From Cristatella mucedo (lineage: Eukaryota > Bryozoa > Phylactolaemata > Cristatellidae), in NCBI GenBank assembly GCA_009760855.2, contig WPIO01000013.1:1090001-1154000 (forward strand): 64,000 nucleotides of DNA, in the 5' to 3' direction. A program made the translations under genes and the position numbers. The notes beneath the pieces are model-generated. The model had not been told where the DNA came from. It saw only the letters and a list, made by a program, of their open reading frames with translations, and searched no databases. Below are positions 1 through 48,300 of this stretch, piece after piece (position 1 is the first letter of the stretch; each line of letters starts with the position of its first letter).

Positions 1-303
1 GAGCAGAATTTGCAGCATTGTTTGAGCAATTAATACCACTGCACTGCACTAAATGTGCACGCAGCTGTAGAATCGTCTGACAATAGTGTGCTCACGTGAC
101 ATGGCTTAGGGTTTCATTCTGCTAGGCTGATAGCTTTAGCTTTTACATTCTTTTTTCCTGAGCAGTGAAATCGTACTGCTAGTGTAGCAGCAGACTCACA
201 AGCTGCAAAGCATATGCTTGGTTTGATGTTAAGAAGTGCACTGGCAACTTTTTTGAATGGTTACAGAATGATGAAATATTGGGAGATGAGATAAGTAATC
301 AGT
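1..303. other. Intronic sequence at the window edge, no recognised feature
   Basis: This is part of the IFT172 intron before exon 1413-1518. I see no exon, repeat family or motif in it. Confidence 0.6.
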
Positions 304-517
304 ATTAATAATAATAATAATAATAATAATGCACTTGATAAAGCTCCCTCAGAGAACTCAATCTCTTTCTAGGCGCTGTACATTTGCTGCAAAGGGAAAC
401 GAGATTGAATTGTGAGTAGTATCATGCTTGATAAACAACATGAACAACGTGGTTAGGGGTGCCATGCACAGGGTCAGCATGCAAATGTGGTCAGTGGTAG
501 CATGCACAGAAGACGTG
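304..517 (-). mobile_element. LINE family A, 3' end only
   Basis: Reading along +, an (AAT)n tract is followed by gcacttgataaagc, the double-stem region and the gcaaagggaaa / agcatgcaaatgtgg consensus seen in the other copies. The element therefore lies on the - strand and is heavily 5'-truncated. Confidence 0.75.
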
Positions 518-527
518 GATGCTACAG

Positions 528-528
528 G

Positions 529-562
<34 letters not shown>

Positions 563-597
563 TGAGAGAGGAGAGAGAGAGGAGAGAGAGAGAGAGG

Positions 598-635
<38 letters not shown>

Positions 636-687
636 TGAGTGAGAAAGAGAGTGAGTGAGAGAGAGACACACACCGAGGAGAGAGCGA

Positions 688-732
<45 letters not shown>
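528..732. repeat. (GA)n microsatellite, interrupted
   Basis: About 205 nt of purine-only GA repeats with small interruptions. Long Ser/Leu and Arg/Glu frames here are artefacts of the repeat. Confidence 0.95.
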
Positions 733-733
<1 letters not shown>

Positions 734-1412
734 CAGCAGGAAAAGCAGAGGGGGCAGCAAGAAATGGCAGGTTATGCTGGCAGTCGCTCTGCTACAAGTG
801 AATGCTCAATTTTGTGTTTTACACGTTGGGGCTTGATTGCCATTTTGCTATTTGGGATCAATAGCGTGGATATGCAAGAATGTATGTGCGTGAGCATGCA
901 TGATGTTGCATGCTAATCTTGAGTGTGCACTGTATAAGGACAGGAAATTAAGCTCGATCGAGTGGTGGAACAGTATAGAGTCCACCTCTTGAAAGTGAGG
1001 TTCTGACTGGCAAGGAAGGCAGCCAGACTGTCAAGCTGACTGGAAGCAAATCTCCCGACTAGTCACCGTGCTGCGCTTGCAGCTTTGAAGTCAATCATGG
1101 TGTCGTGGTGTCCAGTGTTCTGAGTAGGGACAGCTAAAAACAAACGAGCTGATAGAATTCTTTTTAGCCTTTGTCAGCAACCAAAAAACAATGTCCCGAT
1201 TGCTCATTTCTGCTTTGTTGGAGAACCGGCGATGAATTGAGGCAGATGCAACAGATGAGGGCTGATTCGCTCTCGATCATGTGTTTGAGTGTGCATCATC
1301 TGCACAAGTGCTTTCTCTTGCTGATCATTTGGCTCTTCATTTTGTTTAGTCATCCACCGTGTTCTAGTATGCGCTAACTTTGAGTTATTAATCGCGATCC
1401 TTACTCAACCAG
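733..1412. other. Intronic sequence before the first visible IFT172 exon
   Basis: I looked here for the missing IFT172 N-terminal exons and found none. The open frame at 1171-1377 does not resemble the family. Confidence 0.5.
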
Positions 1413-37099
<35,687 letters not shown>

Positions 37100-37114
37100 T
37101 GATCGACCATCGAT

Positions 37115-37157
37115 CTGATCGATGCCTGGTCGATGTGATCGACCAGGCATCGATCAG
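37115..37157 (+). promoter_or_regulatory. Perfect 19-bp hairpin in the IFT172 3' UTR
   Basis: Arms 37115-37133 and 37139-37157 are exact reverse complements with a 5-nt loop (tgtga). The structure begins 15 nt after the IFT172 stop codon and precedes the poly(A) signal, so it would sit in the mRNA 3' UTR. Its function is unknown. Confidence 0.7.
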
Positions 37158-37214
37158 CTTTCCGTCCTATACACCGTTCTTTTTCCGCAGGTCCAAAGTG
37201 TATCCCTTAATCTC

Positions 37215-37220
37215 AATAAA
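37215..37220 (+). terminator. AATAAA poly(A) signal for IFT172
   Basis: A canonical AATAAA lies 116 nt after the IFT172 stop codon, at the expected distance for a short 3' UTR. Confidence 0.65.
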
Positions 37221-37547
37221 TTATTTCTTTGCATCAACAAAGAGTAACACTTTTTGCTTCGGCAGCTGTCTCTGTGTATGTACCTATACATGTAGCATGT
37301 ATTGCCTATACCTATCGAAAAGTAAGCAACTTCCATATTGCACATGGGATATTGTGTGGGCCTCTCTGTCTCTCTTTCGGTTGTCCTATGGATTTGAGGC
37401 TACCTACAGCAATGGCCTGCTTTCCATAATGGTGACTCCGAAGTTACTTTCCAGCGTTTTCTTCATGATTAATTCTCTCTTCGGGCTCTTTTTGTGAACC
37501 TTCCTGACCTGCTGTTCTTAGCCACCCAGTTTCTTGATAGCCTCCTG

Positions 37548-37712
37548 AATTAGATATGATGCTTCCTTCCTCTTTGCTTCGTGAGATGGAGTGTTTTGGC
37601 TACCGCCTGGGCACCAAAAGCCGCTTAGGCCTTGAGTGAACTATATACAACTTGCCAGCTTAAAATATACCCAGTCTTTATGGTTGTTTGAAGCTACAGA
37701 TGGAGATCAGCA
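37548..37712 (+). mobile_element. LINE family B 3' end, degenerate
   Basis: cctctttgcttcgtgagatg, ggctaccgcctgggcacc and ctacagatggagat follow the family B terminus with many changes. Confidence 0.6.
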
Positions 37713-37882
37713 TACACACACACACGATGCTCTTTCAACAGCCCCTTCATTCAGCTGTGCTCGCGTTGCTGCCGAACGATTTTCTCGAACGGATAGCCTC
37801 TTAAGTTTTTTGAGCAGGCTTAAGAGAAAGATCTCCATCGTAACACAGCATGAAACTTCGCATATTCAGTTATGGATGCAGA

Positions 37883-38045
37883 TGTACGCACACTAGGTAA
37901 GGCGGTTGCTTTTCACGACCTTGGTTCCGAGGTCGTGGGTTCGAATCCCACGGCGGGGGATTCTTTATCGCCACTACAAGCGGTGGTGATAGCCGTAAAG
38001 GCTCTTCTGTCGCTATATAAAAGTCGCTGTTAAATCAGCTAGTAC
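37883..38045 (+). mobile_element. SINE S1, best-preserved copy
   Basis: It has a clear tRNA-like head with B box (gtgggttcgaatcccac), the body gcggtggtgatagccgtaaa and the tail gctgttaaatcagct. Confidence 0.85.
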
Positions 38046-38234
38046 TACCTATTAATGTGACAGCCCACACTCCTTTGATTGCCAGGTTTAGAGATGAAGA
38101 CTTTTGTCCGTATTTTTGGATTTATTCGAGAATAGGGCATCATCACCAATACTTGAAGGTTAACTCAAATGTACTGGATAGTGAGACGGCCCTTGTCAGT
38201 TGCCATCAAGAAACTGTAAAGCAGAACTTACCGA

Positions 38235-38310
38235 ATTCAGGGCTCGAGCCCCGAGGCATATGTGAAGCGCCTGAATAGAGATTAAGTTCTCTTGGGGCGC
38301 TATATAAATG

Positions 38311-38365
<55 letters not shown>
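38235..38365 (+). mobile_element. SINE S2 3' half with (TA)n tail
   Basis: ggctcgagccccgaggcata is followed by tgaagcgcctgaatagagat, the family A-like stem and a long TA tract. Confidence 0.75.
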
Positions 38366-38367
<2 letters not shown>

Positions 38368-38451
38368 GTTTACTTGGCCGGCCAGCGTTGGTTTTTCAGT
38401 CATTTCCTCCTTCCTAATGTGTTGCGTATACTTTTTAAAAGCTTCATACGT

Positions 38452-38457
38452 TTTATT
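38452..38457 (-). terminator. Candidate AATAAA poly(A) signal for TTC4
   Basis: This is the first AATAAA I find on the - strand downstream of the TTC4 stop codon (about 345 nt). It lies next to a SINE fragment with an AT tract. Confidence 0.4.
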
Positions 38458-38800
38458 AATTGCAATTGGCACCACACTGGTGTGAAGACATCCACAGGTG
38501 GGTGCAACAGCTCAATTTTAACAGTCCTAGCTCACGCCAGCAGGTCTGCCGAGCTCACGTCAGCAGCTCAAGCTAGCTAGCTCACGCCAGCGGCAAGGGC
38601 AGAGAGTAGAAGTGAAGAAACTTGCAGCGAGGGGTGGATGCCGAGAGCATAACGACGATGTACAGAGTCGTAAATGTTCTACATCGGCACACACTGTTGC
38701 AGACATAGCCCGGCACTGCTATAGAATTCGTGCATGCTGCAGCACCCTACAGGTAGTGAAGCAGTTGGGTAACGTCGTGGTAACGTTTGCTGATCGTTAT

Positions 38801-41800
38801 TCACTGGCTCACACGGTACTTCTTGAGGTATTCGTCTCGGAATTGCGTTCCCCTCGCAAGAACGATGAAAGACGGAAGGCCGTTGTAAACGCGATACCTG
38901 AAAGGTAAAGTCACCCGGTGAAGTTGCAGCGGCAAAGATGGACAAAGACGAGATGCAGGTAACGTGACCTTCATCGGCGTGGCTTCGAGAACGGCACTCG
39001 TTAATGCACGGTGCACATACGCACCTAGTGCCGCTGAGTACAGATAGCAATGAACTGTCAGCATGGACAGGATGAAGTTCCTCTTTGTCCCTATCCTCGA
39101 AGTAAATCTGAAAATAATTGAATCGCAGTAACTGATTAACAAATCGAGAAAGAAAATTGGCAGCGCTGCTTATGCAACCAGAGATCGTTCACATCACTGT
39201 CAACACCCAAAAGAACAAATACCCAGGAAGCTGTAATACTTACAATAATAATAATAATAATAATAATAATCCTCATAGGTCGTTTGCATAGTGCACTAAC
39301 AGAACTAAATCTCTTACCAAGCTTTACAATTCGCCACAAGAGTATCAATGGCCGAGGGTAAATGACATGCATGGTATAGCGCTTAGACAGGCACGCACAA
39401 GTATCCTGCTTGGGCCACCATGCTGAAGCACATGAGATGACATTCACGGTTACAGTCCAGTACGACAACGGGGGGGGGGGGGAGGCCAGTAAAATGAACT
39501 GAATCATGCACAAGTTAAGCTCAAAAAGCACACACAAAAAATGGTTCGAAAGGGACAAAGAAAAGGCTGAGCGGAAAAGTTTCGTCTTTAGATGGGTAAC
39601 AAAGCACAACACAAATCCTTGCAGTATGGCCCAGCTGTTGTGGCTGTAAATTCATTCGGGTAGTAAGAGGGTTTTCAACCATGCAAAGCATACTAGAGAT
39701 CTTCGCATTTGAAAATATCTACCGGCAGTCCAGAAACAAACGCATGCTGCTGGTATGTATGCATTGAGTTTTGACGTCCCACCCACCACGATTCCTCATG
39801 ACCTCATCTCTTGCCGGGCTCAGATCTCTGGCTTCTGGCAGGGCTTCTTCGGCCAGCACCAAATAAGAGTGTGTCAAAAAAGTTGCCGCAACATTCCAAA
39901 GGTATTTAAGCTATGAAATCCAACTTGCTTGATCAGCAATAACTTAAGTAAAGTACCTTTTTTTTGACGAGCCAGTTCGAGAGGACTTGAAAAACTTGGG
40001 CTTCCAGAGGCTCGAAATCAAGCAGCAACACTTCGGACATTTCAAGCAGGATTACGTTATTACGACATAACGTCGGACATTTCAAGCAGGAAGATGGCCT
40101 TCTCATAAAGCTACAGTTAAAGCCAACCTTTCGTCCGATCAACTTCCAGTAGACTTCCTCTGACGACCGCGACACTCTTGACCAAATTCCTTTGATGGTC
40201 TAGCTAGTTGGAGAGGTCATACAGACGTTGCCTCGTGCAAACGGTAGCTTGTGCTGCAGCAGGACGGGGCGGGGCGTCTGTATCAGCCCGAGTGAGTGTC
40301 AGCAGAGAGTGACAGTAAGTTTTCTCGAATGGAACAGACAGCGCGGCTTCATTCTATGCTGGAGAGTTGGAAAACTTCTGCCAGTCGACTATCCAGCCGA
40401 GACAGCGTCATTGACCAACCAACTGAATCCTAAGGGCCGTGAAAGCCCACGAGGTAAGGTGCTTGCTCTTCACGACCGAGGTCGTGGGTTCACATCCTGC
40501 AGTGGGTGCTCCTTTATTGTTCAACTGCAAGCGGTGGTGATAGCCATTAGGGCTCTTCTGCCGATACACAAATGAGGCTGTTAAATCAGCTTTGAAGCTA
40601 CTTTGCATGCGAAGTAGCTTCAAGAAATTTTTGCAATTAGGGAATGTTCGGAAGAACAAGCAAATTAGCAGACACACGGTGGGGGGGAGGGATGGGATAT
40701 CGGTAGCGATTCTCTGTCTTCAACTGTCGAATGCCGTTTCCCGATTGCCCATATGCGATGAGCGAGCAACACGACCTCTGTTCTCTCAGGCACACTTCAG
40801 ACAAATAAACTACAGCTGCACACCTGCTTTCTTCAGAAGCCGAGCAGATAAAATCCAACAGGTAACGTCCAAGTTGCAATACCATAAAATACTATATTGG
40901 TATTTTGTGTAATAATCATGTGGTACCTACTTAGCCTGACAGATGACTGCAAGCCTGCTCTGTCGTGCTTATAAGACTATAAAACTTTGTTGAAGGGATG
41001 CAACTTTTTGTAATTGCTTAGGGGAAGGGCCCGAGTCTTAGCTGCTCATTGCAGACAGAAGAGTTCACATGTGCACGCAAAAATTTGGTAAGCTACAAAC
41101 ACAAAGCATGAAACAAGAATCAAACAACCTGTCATTACTACTACCACACAAAAACACACAACTGGTTGCTACCAGCCAGGGCAATGCCATACACATCCAT
41201 CACTAATTGTGCACACCGAAAGGACTAAAGTTAACAGTGCTAGGTTCACGACATCTGGTCTCACTGCTGGCTTATCATCTAAAGAGTCGGACAAACTCTG
41301 GTGAGTGCTGCACAATTCCCGGAACCGAAGTAGCACAAGTAAACCACATCAGAGAACCCGGTAAGGAGCTGAACAGATATCCAACCAACAGGAAAGAACA
41401 CGATCAGCCCACAGCAATTGCATCAGGCCGAGCAAGATCAGCTAAACACAACATATATCAAAGGCGAACACACCATCTGACAAGACTACTCAATTTAGGT
41501 GCCCCGTCAGAAACTGACTTCTGAGGTGAGAAGTACACCGACCAGGACACATAAGGGGTAAAGTCAGGCCAATGCACTTCACATATTCATGCACGGGTAG
41601 AGAAGCAGACATGCAGCTAACGGCTTGCCTCAATCGACAGTGGGTTGTATGCTCGTGAGCAATCCCATGGTGGTGGCTCCGAATGTGGTCCAAACATAAC
41701 GTTCAGGTGATCTGATAAACTAAAACAAGAGCCAATCGATTCTTTATTTTTGGTGCAAACGATACCTTACCAACTAATCACGTCATCAAAATAGTATGCC

Positions 41801-43335
41801 CATACATCTGGAATAGTACACCGCTGAGCGACAATTTCCAAGGACAAACTGACATTTAAATATAGAGTAAAAAAAACACAACAAAAATCAGTCACCGAAT
41901 TCTTAAAGAATAAGCAACAACAGTATCTGCAGACGGTTTCCAAAATCATGTAACAAACGACAATCTGCAGCTGATGTGCCAGCATCACATATTTAAAAAA
42001 TTTAGCTGCTTGCCATACCGAGCTGGCCAAGCATGACCTGTGCGTTCTCAGTAGACTATCTAGGGCCCAATTCAAGGACCAATCCTGGCTTGCTGCTACG
42101 AATGAGTCATGTTGACATAGGGAGATACAGGCATGGTAAATAGCTATTTTTGTACACACAGTTTAGGTAACGAGAGGATGCATATATTTATCACAGCATT
42201 TAGTGGGTCCTTGTGATTCGTCCTTTATGTGCTTATGCGAGCTGACACTGTTGCATGCTGCCACTAACCATACTTGCATACTTGCATGCTGACCCTGAGC
42301 ATGTCACCCCAAACCATGTTATTCTTGCTGTTTATTAAGCATGCTACCACTAACGATTCGATCGTGCTTCCTTTGTAGCAAATGTAAAGCGCCCAGCAAG
42401 AGATTGAGTTCTCTGAGGGCGCTTATCAAGTGTATTATTATTATTATTATTACTACACGTTCAGTAGAAAGAACACATTTTGATGTCAGCGTAGAAATAC
42501 AAGTCATTAAAGAAATAAATAATGGGACAAGCACTCGTGAGCGCACGCACATGCACGCACATCGCTAGCAAATTAGCAGACACACGGTGGGGGGGGGAGG
42601 GATGGGATATCGGTAGCGATTCTCTGTCTTCAACTGTCGAATGCCGTTTCCCCATTGCCCATATGCGATGAGCGAGCAACACGACCTCTGTTCTCAGAGG
42701 CACACTTCAGACAAATAAACTACAGCTGCACACCTGCTTTCTTCAGAAGCCGAGCAGATAAAATCCGTCTGCCCATATTCGGGATACAAGAAGAGCAGTG
42801 GCCAGTGGAGAGTTCCCCTGTCGTCCAGCACCGCCTCGCTGGTGCGAGCCTCACCGCTGGCTTCGGTGGCAGCGCGGCTGAAGAGGCTTCGGTAGTCGGC
42901 ATCGCCGAGCAGATCGGCCTCGTCATCGGCATCGCCAGCGGGCTCCGTGCACAGCTTGATGCCACGTTGCTTGAAGATAAAAAGCAGACACCTGACACGT
43001 GCGATGTGACAGACGCTCGGTCAGCACATACTGGGCAGCACACGGGCCTGAATCTTGGGCGCTGGGTTGCTGCCGTCAGATTCACGCAGATCGATGAGTG
43101 GATCGCTGACCACCTGATCGCTTCAAGCAGACACAACTCAATGCAATCTAAGAGCAATGCCAAGTCTAACCTAGTAAAAAGTAAACCCCGACTTTCCGTC
43201 ATGCACCATGCTATCACAACAGATACTCGAACAGCCGAAACCCTAGTGTTTTGTATGATCCACAAACTGACATGATGCAGGAGCAGAATATATACTATAC
43301 ACTGTATATCTATCTATCTATATATATATATATAG

Positions 43336-43419
<84 letters not shown>

Positions 43420-43422
43420 CTT

Positions 43423-43470
<48 letters not shown>

Positions 43471-45333
43471 ATATACTGTACTTAGCCGGCTTCTGAGCAC
43501 TCCACACACAAAGTATGGCATAGCTCTTTCGTCACTCAAAGCCGAAAAGGACAGGCTGCAGCGGCCAGCGCTGGAGGCGCTTCATTCTGTTCCAAGACAC
43601 TTGGGACTAAGCAACACGAATAAGAAGTTACAGAACAAACATTTTGATGTTCATGATGTCAATTACCTTGATTGAGTAGCCGTGAAACTGAACGAGTTGA
43701 TAGCCTACCAGTTTACTAAGTACGGCTTGCCATATTATAATATAAAAGTTAATGAAACAGAGAAATGCACGGTGCATGACAAGCTAAAGATATAAAATCG
43801 ATTTCACCGGCCAACAGCCGTCAAAACAGAACACCAGCAAACTGCTGCTTTGACTCATTGCATCGTTCATCGATATGATGATGTATCTCCGTCTGTAACT
43901 CCACAAAGTCATAAAGACCAGGTGGGTGTTACGCAGGAGAGTTTTGTATAGCGCACTCACAGCCTTAGCGGCTTTCGGTACGCATTCGGTAGCCGACAGA
44001 CTTCGTCTCACGCAACAAAGAGAAAATGGAAAGCGTAGCAGAGTCAGGCGAGCACTTGAGGTAGTGAGTAGCATGGAAGTAGCAGCTCAGGACCGCTGAA
44101 AACGATGAGCCATAGTCGGCAGCAGGAGAGTAATTGTCGTTGCGTAAGAATTGTGGAAGCGAGTTCCACAGTTTAGGACCTGCAGAGCTAAAGCTTCTGT
44201 CGCCAACGGTCTTTAAGCGGAGGAATGGAACAGCTAATTTATTGTCCACACAGGACCTGAGGGTGCGAACAGGCTGAAACTGGTGCAGCAGTTCAGCTAG
44301 GTACGAAGGAGCCAAGCCGTGGCCGGCCTTGTGGGTCAGCGTACGAACTTTGCTCTGGATCCGTTGGTATAAAGCCCTCAGCCAACTGAATCTCTCTAGG
44401 CACTTTACAGATGCTGTTTAGAAAGCATTACGAAATGATTGGTGGTAATAGCCGCAAGCAGCAGGAGCAGTGTAAGCAGGCACATGCACACGAAGGACGA
44501 ATCACTAAGACCCACTTCAGCATGTTGTAATTAACAGGTGCATTTTAAGCTTCTTTTTAAATATCGTCATGTCACCGGGGACTCGCTGTGACGATCGTTG
44601 CATCGATAGTGAGCTCCAGGCTTTGGGAGCTTTTAGGAAGGCTAAAGGCTAAAGGTCTCCAACGGTTTTGAGGTTCATACGAGTGCTAAACGATCCGAGT
44701 CAAAACAGCGGGCTGTATTATTCTTAGCTTGGTAGGTGGTAGTTCTGATAATAGGTTGGCTAGAGCCAGAGAATGAAGGTACCTGAAAGTAAGTGACAGA
44801 ACCTTGAAGTCGATACGATGCTTGATTGGGAGCCAGAGCAGGTCAGCAAGAAGTGGTGCGATGTGGCTACTGCTCATGACAGCCAAGCCTAGCTGCAGAG
44901 TTTAGCACCAACTTTAAGCACCTGACTGCACACGTCGGGAGACCAGCGAGCAGTGAGTTACAGAAGTCGAGACGGGATGTCACACGTGCAAGGTTTCGAT
45001 GTAGCATCATTTCCCTCCTTGCCTAAGCAAGCCCAAATTTTAGCAATGCTATGCAGCTGAAAGAAGGCAGACTGAACTGTGGAGCTAAAACACAAGGTAA
45101 ACAGGACAAACTGCAAGATGCAAACTAAACCACAAGAGATCCAATGACCTATCATCTGACCCTATTCGATGGCCCAGCCAACTTGTCCGAGTCACTGTTT
45201 TACTAAAGGCCTTGGTTGATAATAGCATCGCAAAGTATCAACTCACCTTGATCGCTTCCAGCAGAGCCCGTTTCTGCTGCTCCTCCTTCCGGGCTGCTGC
45301 CTCCTCCTTCCTCTTGTCTCTTTCTGCGACTTT
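38801..45333 (-). CDS. TTC4: TTC4 exons 6-10: charged linker and C-terminal domain
   Basis: Exon 6 (45333-45247) encodes a 29-residue charged helix ending KRALLEAIK. Exon 7 (42969-42734) carries an acidic stretch, then [18 protein letters not shown], the hallmark of the C-terminal domain, and ends on AG|GTGTGC. Exon 8 (41719-41629) reads [17 protein letters not shown] and has a GC donor. Exon 9 (39107-39025) begins [16 protein letters not shown]. Exon 10 (38897-38801) reads [17 protein letters not shown] and ends YRVSQ then TGA. Each junction restores the order and spacing of human TTC4. A near-identical copy of the last 33 nt of exon 7 lies in intron 8 (see findings). Confidence 0.93.
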
Positions 45334-48300
45334 CTGTAAGCAAGCAAGCATTTTAAGAACCCGTCGGCGGCTACAGAATCATGTCCGAACGAGCTGTCGG
45401 GCAGCCGCTTCACTTTACGACAGTGGCATTCGTCAGCAGACAGTGGCTAGAAAACCGCGAGCAAAATCGGGCGACGGAACCAAACGGCAACGACTTGCAA
45501 AGGCAACTGTGCAACGGCATCGGGAGTCATACCAGTCGTGCGAGATACGGACAAAAAGACCACTAGATACTCGAGCCCGATGCGGGCAAAAAGACATCCA
45601 GCATGCACCTGCACGAAAGAGGGAAGATTACGCAGCAGCACGATCTGCAAGAGACTGCTTCGGAAGCTGGCTGCATGCTGCTGCACTTTTTTTGCATGAC
45701 CAACTCTTTGCTGGCAGACGTAGGCAGGGGTCGGCGATGGCCACTTCCGCAAGACAGCTGCAAGCCTGCACAAGCGACCGCGCAGAGCTAAGTATCGTTC
45801 TAAGCGTTTTTTGTTTACTATCTAGCTAATGCTAGCACCGTCAGACAGAATGAATAGGTATAGAGCAGTCATGATTCTGATAAATGTTGGAAATCCTGAA
45901 TTCACAAGCATAGACCCAGGGATGAAGAGATTGGATCGCAAGTATTAGAGCTGCTGCCCAAAGGCCAAGGTCCAGCGACATCCATGCCGTACCAAACCAA
46001 TATCAGCAGCTACACAACTCAGCCGCAAAAGCTGCGTCTAACTCTTGTATAAATTCCAGCTGAACAATGGACAAAGCACATGCTTCACAGCTCAGCTATG
46101 TAATGTAATGTATCTCCGTCTGTTACTCCACAAAGACTATGTGGCTGTTAAGCAGGAGAGTTTTGTATAGAGCACTCACAGCATAACAGGCTTTCGGTAC
46201 ACATTCTGTAGCCAACAGACTTCATCTCATGCAACAAAGAGAAAGTGGGAAGCACAGCAGAGTCAGGAGAGACTAGTTAAGGTAGTGAGTAGCATGGAAG
46301 TAGCAGCTCAGGACAGCTGGAAAGGATGTGCCATAGTCGGCAGCAGGAGAGCAGCTGTCGTTGTGTAAGAAATTAAAAATCATGCTAGATCACATGCAAC
46401 AAACGTGCCTAAGTCATGGGCAAGCCTATTGTTACTAAAAAGAAACTGGAAAGACTAACCTACAAAACGGGCTCAGCCACCTCATCCCTTGAAACATCTG
46501 CATGCAAACTGAGTGTCTGCTGAAAAACGACCTTTCACTAGATGGCCATATCAACTACAGTAAACAATACCAAGAAAAAACTTTGCGAGTCAATCAATGG
46601 CACGATCTTGGTGTCTCTCTGCTGCCGGTTGTGAGACATGGCGTAGTGACTGTGACTGCAGTAGCCAACGAAATTGTCAGACCTAGACGATAAAAGAGAG
46701 AACGACAACAATGGACCTCAATTGTCAAGAGACTGTACAAGATGTTCGGCAGCATCACTTTTCATAGCACTGGTGAAGTGCAGCACGGACAGCTGGATTA
46801 GGCTGTCACTTTAAGCCACCTTTCGACGCCTGCAGATTGACAAGAGGGCGTGGCCTACAAGCTGCGCCCAGAGGATCCAGGACCTAGAGATCCAGGCCAC
46901 GGCCACGAGTAGCCGACAGGACACCGGATCCAGCCCGGTCACACAGTGGGTAGGGAACATTGCGCATCACATGACCACTTTCGCTGGGTGCCTTTAGCGT
47001 GAGCAGCAGGGCGCCGGAAACGGGAAGCGGCAACAGCGATGGCGGCTGCTGAGCGCCTACCGAGAGGCAAAAGAACGGTTTGCACAACAAGACATGCCTT
47101 TCAATGCTATGGCGAGCGCAATGGAGCTGTCTCCCACAGTGGCTTGTAAACAATTTAACTAGCTCTTTAGTTCTGTCTCGGCTTGATTATTGTAGTTCCC
47201 TTTTGGCTGGGCTGCCAAAGAAAGCTATTATGCCACTACAGCGGACTATGAATATGGCTACAAGGCTGGTCTTCAAGTCCCAGCAGTTTGAGCACGTGTC
47301 TCCTTTGCTGAAAGAGCTAGGATGGTTGCCGGTTGAGCAAAGGATCCAGAGCAAAGTTCTTACGCTGATCCACCCACAAGGCCCGCCACGGCTTGGCTCC
47401 TTCGTACCTAGCCGAACTGTTGCATCAGTTTCAGCCTGTTCGTGCCCTCAGGTCCTGTGTGGACAATAAATTAGCTGTCCCATTCCTCCGCTTAAAGACT
47501 GTTGGCGACAGAAGCTTTAGCTCTGCAGGTCATAAACTTTTGAACTTGCTTCGACAATTCTTACGCAACGACAACTACTCTCCTGCTGCCGACTATGGCT
47601 CATCCTTTTCAGCGGTCCTGAGCTGCTACTTCCATGCTACTCACTAACTCAACTGCTCTCCTGACTCTGCTATGCTTCCCACTTTCTCTTTGTTGCGTGA
47701 GACGAAGTCTGTTGGCTACCGAATTCGTACCGAGAACCGCTTAGGCTGTGAGTGCGCTATACAAAACTCTCCTGCGTAACACCCACATTGTCTTTATGAC
47801 TTTGTGGAGTTACAGACGGAGATACATTACATTACATAAGAAAGAACGATTCGAAAATGCGCTTAGCTGCTTAGCTATATGCTGCCGGTGGAATTAGCAA
47901 GCGGCAGCATCAGCTGAGAGCCACAAGTCCTGCTGGGCAGCAGCAGCAGCAGAGGCAGCAGCAGCAGAGGCAGCAGAGGCAGCGACTGAAGCTGCTCACC
48001 TTGAGCTGCTCGGCTTTCTGCCTCATTTCAATAAACTTCTCGTTATCGGGTTCCAGCATCAGACCGTCCTCGCACCACTTCATCACGAAGTCAAACCTCT
48101 TCAGCTGAATGCCACATTCGATGCCTAGTTAGCAGCAAAGGAAAACTTCTGGCGACACAGCTATCTCAAGGGGCACAGCATTCCACAGCCACTCATCAGC
48201 ACCTCGGGGGGAGGGGGGGCTACACTGAGCAGATGCGAGCTCACAGAGTTGGAAAATACCCGCGAGTCACGTCCTGCTGCGGCGAGGCAAAAACACGAGA

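Larger units (their letters stand above)
37100..38800. other. Convergent spacer between IFT172 and TTC4
   Basis: It holds the IFT172 3' UTR hairpin and poly(A) signal, a degenerate family B piece (37548-37712), an S1 SINE (37883-38045), an S2 tail with a TA tract (38235-38365) and a candidate TTC4 poly(A) signal. No other gene is visible. Confidence 0.75.

Noticed and set aside
1171-1377. Candidate upstream exon of IFT172
   Set aside because: The 68-codon frame shows none of the N-terminal WD40 text expected and is not in phase with the exon at 1413.
37883-37960. Possible tRNA genes (B-box matches at 19975, 33925, 36735, 37883, 40443, 61063, 62238)
   Set aside because: Each is followed by a SINE body and tail instead of a cloverleaf 3' half; they are dispersed SINE heads.
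39933-40175. 81-codon frame on the - strand in TTC4 intron 8
   Set aside because: No recognisable family, no splice context consistent with TTC4 phases, and it spans a small local duplication.
41767-42159. Frame ending [10 protein letters not shown], considered as the TTC4 exon with the YFED motif
   Set aside because: It would precede exon 8 in transcript order, and the true YFED exon lies at 39107-39025 with correct phase.
47941-47990. CAG-rich run as a coding polyglutamine tract
   Set aside because: It lies in TTC4 intron 5 directly beyond the exon 5 donor and is not in an exon.
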